Assembly: GCA_934045075.1 (NCBI GenBank)
Contig: OW203731.1
Span: 11,199,198-11,263,197, forward strand
Source: Yponomeuta sedellus
Lineage: Eukaryota > Arthropoda > Insecta > Lepidoptera > Yponomeutidae
Reading direction: 5' to 3'
Length of the DNA: 64,000 nt
Part shown: in pieces, positions 62,329-64,000 of the stretch
Position numbering within the stretch: the stretch's first letter is position 1
Layout: the number at the start of each line of letters is the position of its first letter
The notes under the pieces: generated by a model
What the model saw: only the letters and a program-made list of their open reading frames with translations
Database searches by the model: none
What the model was told of the DNA's origin: nothing
Program-made: the position numbers and the translations under genes

Positions 62329-63500
62329 TATTCTTTTTAATGCACGAACCCGTGCTAAAGACAATTTTTAAAAACCTATTTAGAGGCTAAAAATTCCACC
62401 CATGCCGGGATTTGAACCCGCGACCTCTGGCTTTCCGTGCCAGCGATCTTTCCAACTGAGCTAATGGGTGACTCACCGGCATCAGTGAAATTTCGAACCT
62501 CTACAATATTCTCTGTATTACGTACAGGCAGCGACATCTGGCTGAAGCAATTTGCATCACTTGCAGCCCCGAGTACCTACCTACTTTTCAGTTAGGTTTT
62601 TACATCGGAATGATATCGCTGTACCCACATGATTATATTCTTTTTAATGCACTAACCCGTGCTAAGGACAAATTTAAAAACCTATTAAAGATTCCACCCA
62701 CGCCGGGATTCGAACCTCTTGGTATCCGTGCCAGCGCTCTTTCCAACTGAGCTAATGGGCGACTCACCGGCATCAGAGAAATTTCGAACCTCCTTACAAT
62801 ATTCTCTGTATAGGTGCGTATCGACTTCGCGCGGCAAACCAACGAACATTGGCTCGCGCGGCAGCAGCGCATTATGGGTACTGCGCCGCCGCGCGCGGCA
62901 ACTCGAACATCTGCGCGCTCGAACGTGCCGCGCGACGAACCAGTTTGCGTCAGTGTTTGACGGCGCGCGGCAAAGGGGTGTGAGGGCTGCCGCGCGCGGC
63001 TACTTCACTATAATGAAGTAGTGCGCAAAAAATGGCTGGCGAACCAAACCACAGATTTGCCGCGGTCGAACAATGCTCGCGCGGCCGCCGCGCGAAATCG
63101 ATACGCACCTTATTACGTACAGGCAGCGACATCTGGCTGAAGTAATTTGCATCACTTACAGCCCCGAGTACCTACTTTAGAGTTAGGTTTTTACATCAGA
63201 ATGATATCGCTGTACCCAGATGATTATATTCTTTTAATGCACTAACCCGTGCTAAGGACAATTTTTAAAAACATATTTAGAGGCTAAAATTCCAACCACG
63301 CCGGGATTCGAACCCGCGACCTCTGGCTATCGGTGCCAGCTTTACAACTGAGCTAATGGGCGACTCACCGACATCAGTGAAATTTCAAACCTCTACAATA
63401 TTATCTCTATTACTACAGGCAGCGACATCTGGCTGAAGTAATTTGCATCACTTGCAGCCCCGACCTACTTTGCAGTTAGGTTTTTGGAATTTTTGGCCTC
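62329..63500 (-). repeat. three SINE units in tandem
   Basis: Units start with ttttaatgcac(g/t)aacccgtgct at about 62337, 62643 and 63235. Each contains, on the minus strand, the tRNA-like head (complement ccgggattcgaacc, gccagc, actgagctaatgggcga) and a 5' region (gcagcgacatctggctgaag, gaatgatatcgctgtaccca). Full unit is about 305 bp. Unit 2 is split by a MITE. Unit 3 ends with a reversed tail (ggaatttttggcctctaaat). Confidence 0.8.
62812..63110. mobile_element. 299-bp CpG-rich MITE inside a SINE
   Basis: Perfect 13-bp ends aggtgcgtatcga / tcgatacgcacct with TAT at both sides (62809-62811 and 63111-63113). Comparison with unit 1 (ctgtattacg) confirms the empty site. A 3-bp target fits Harbinger-type elements. 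The interior holds about eight copies of cgcgcggc or its complement. Confidence 0.85.
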
Positions 63501-64000
63501 TAAATAGGTTTTTAAAAAAAAGATGGCGAGATTTTTTTTATTTAGTTTATGCAGATTATTTTTCACATAGGTAGGTAAATGATTTAAGTTTTATGTAGGC
63601 TATTTTTGCACACGTATATAGACCCGCTTTTTACTGCCTCTCCGGCTCTCTAAGATTTGCTGGAAGAAATCTTTTTCCGTAATAAGTTGGCTTTTACGTA
63701 CATGTAATTTCTTATGTTATGTCCTGTTAAAAGTTTTCTGTGCAATAAAGTATAATAATAATAATAGTGGGTATTATTATATATTGTAACGACAAATAAA
63801 AGAACGGCTAAGCGCGACCCAGACTCGCAAAATTTACAGTGATAAAGCGCTACAGAACCCTCGGTGCCCGTTTCCGGTTCGAACTTGGCCAGCTTTTTTG
63901 TGCTTTACTATTTCATAAATTAATTGAAACAAAACACGTCTCATTCGATCCATCATTTATTTTACGCTTCAACAGAGTACCTAATACTCGTTAAGTTCTA

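Overview
This window looks like a stretch of insect chromosome, most probably from a moth or butterfly. It has AT-rich introns with canonical GT/AG borders, two single-copy host genes broken into many short exons, and dense mobile-element debris of types typical of Lepidoptera: Helitron-like fragments ending in CTAG, tRNA- and 5S-derived SINEs, LINE 3' ends carrying the 'cctatgtccagcagtgg' tail, and MITEs. The lepidopteran assignment is inference from repeat character; I could not run a search.

Layout. 1-8.2 kb: the 3' end of a copia element abuts a second copy of a gypsy leader/LTR (771-2039), followed by a complete but decayed gypsy element on the minus strand (about 2040-8207). The gypsy element has frameshifts, a nonsense codon, a 105-bp in-frame duplication in RT and a perfect 79-bp-arm palindrome inserted in its protease region. 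9.0-15.3 kb: a nine-exon plus-strand cytochrome P450 of the CYP2 clan (485 codons) that appears intact. 16.0-43.9 kb: a ten-exon plus-strand equilibrative nucleoside/monoamine transporter of the ENT4 (SLC29A4) type, 548 codons. Its introns hold a Harbinger/ISL2EU-like DNA transposon with a two-exon transposase carrying a C-terminal SWIM finger (20.5-23.95 kb, itself inside a SINE), a full-length env-bearing BEL/Pao element with both LTRs and target duplication (28.7-35.9 kb), and a Tc1/mariner DD41D element with intact ORF and TIRs (38.0-39.3 kb). The transporter gene shows an odd habit: the ends of exons 3, 8 and 10 each have decayed tandem copies just downstream.

44-64 kb: I see no convincing conserved host gene. 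The stretch holds a 3-kb non-coding element bounded by about 100-bp inverted repeats (47.98-51.04 kb), a 432-bp TA-flanked MITE (54.2 kb), a 1.8-kb tandem duplication carrying a decayed multi-exon THAP-domain gene on the minus strand (54.8-58.4 kb) with a second 157-bp tandem duplication at its 5' flank, a 1-kb cluster of the repeated motif gccaatcattgtac in both orientations (60.4-61.4 kb), and a triplet of SINE units, one interrupted by a CpG-rich MITE (62.3-63.5 kb).

The P450 and the transporter are co-oriented and 665 bp apart. Nothing in the sequence shows that they work together.
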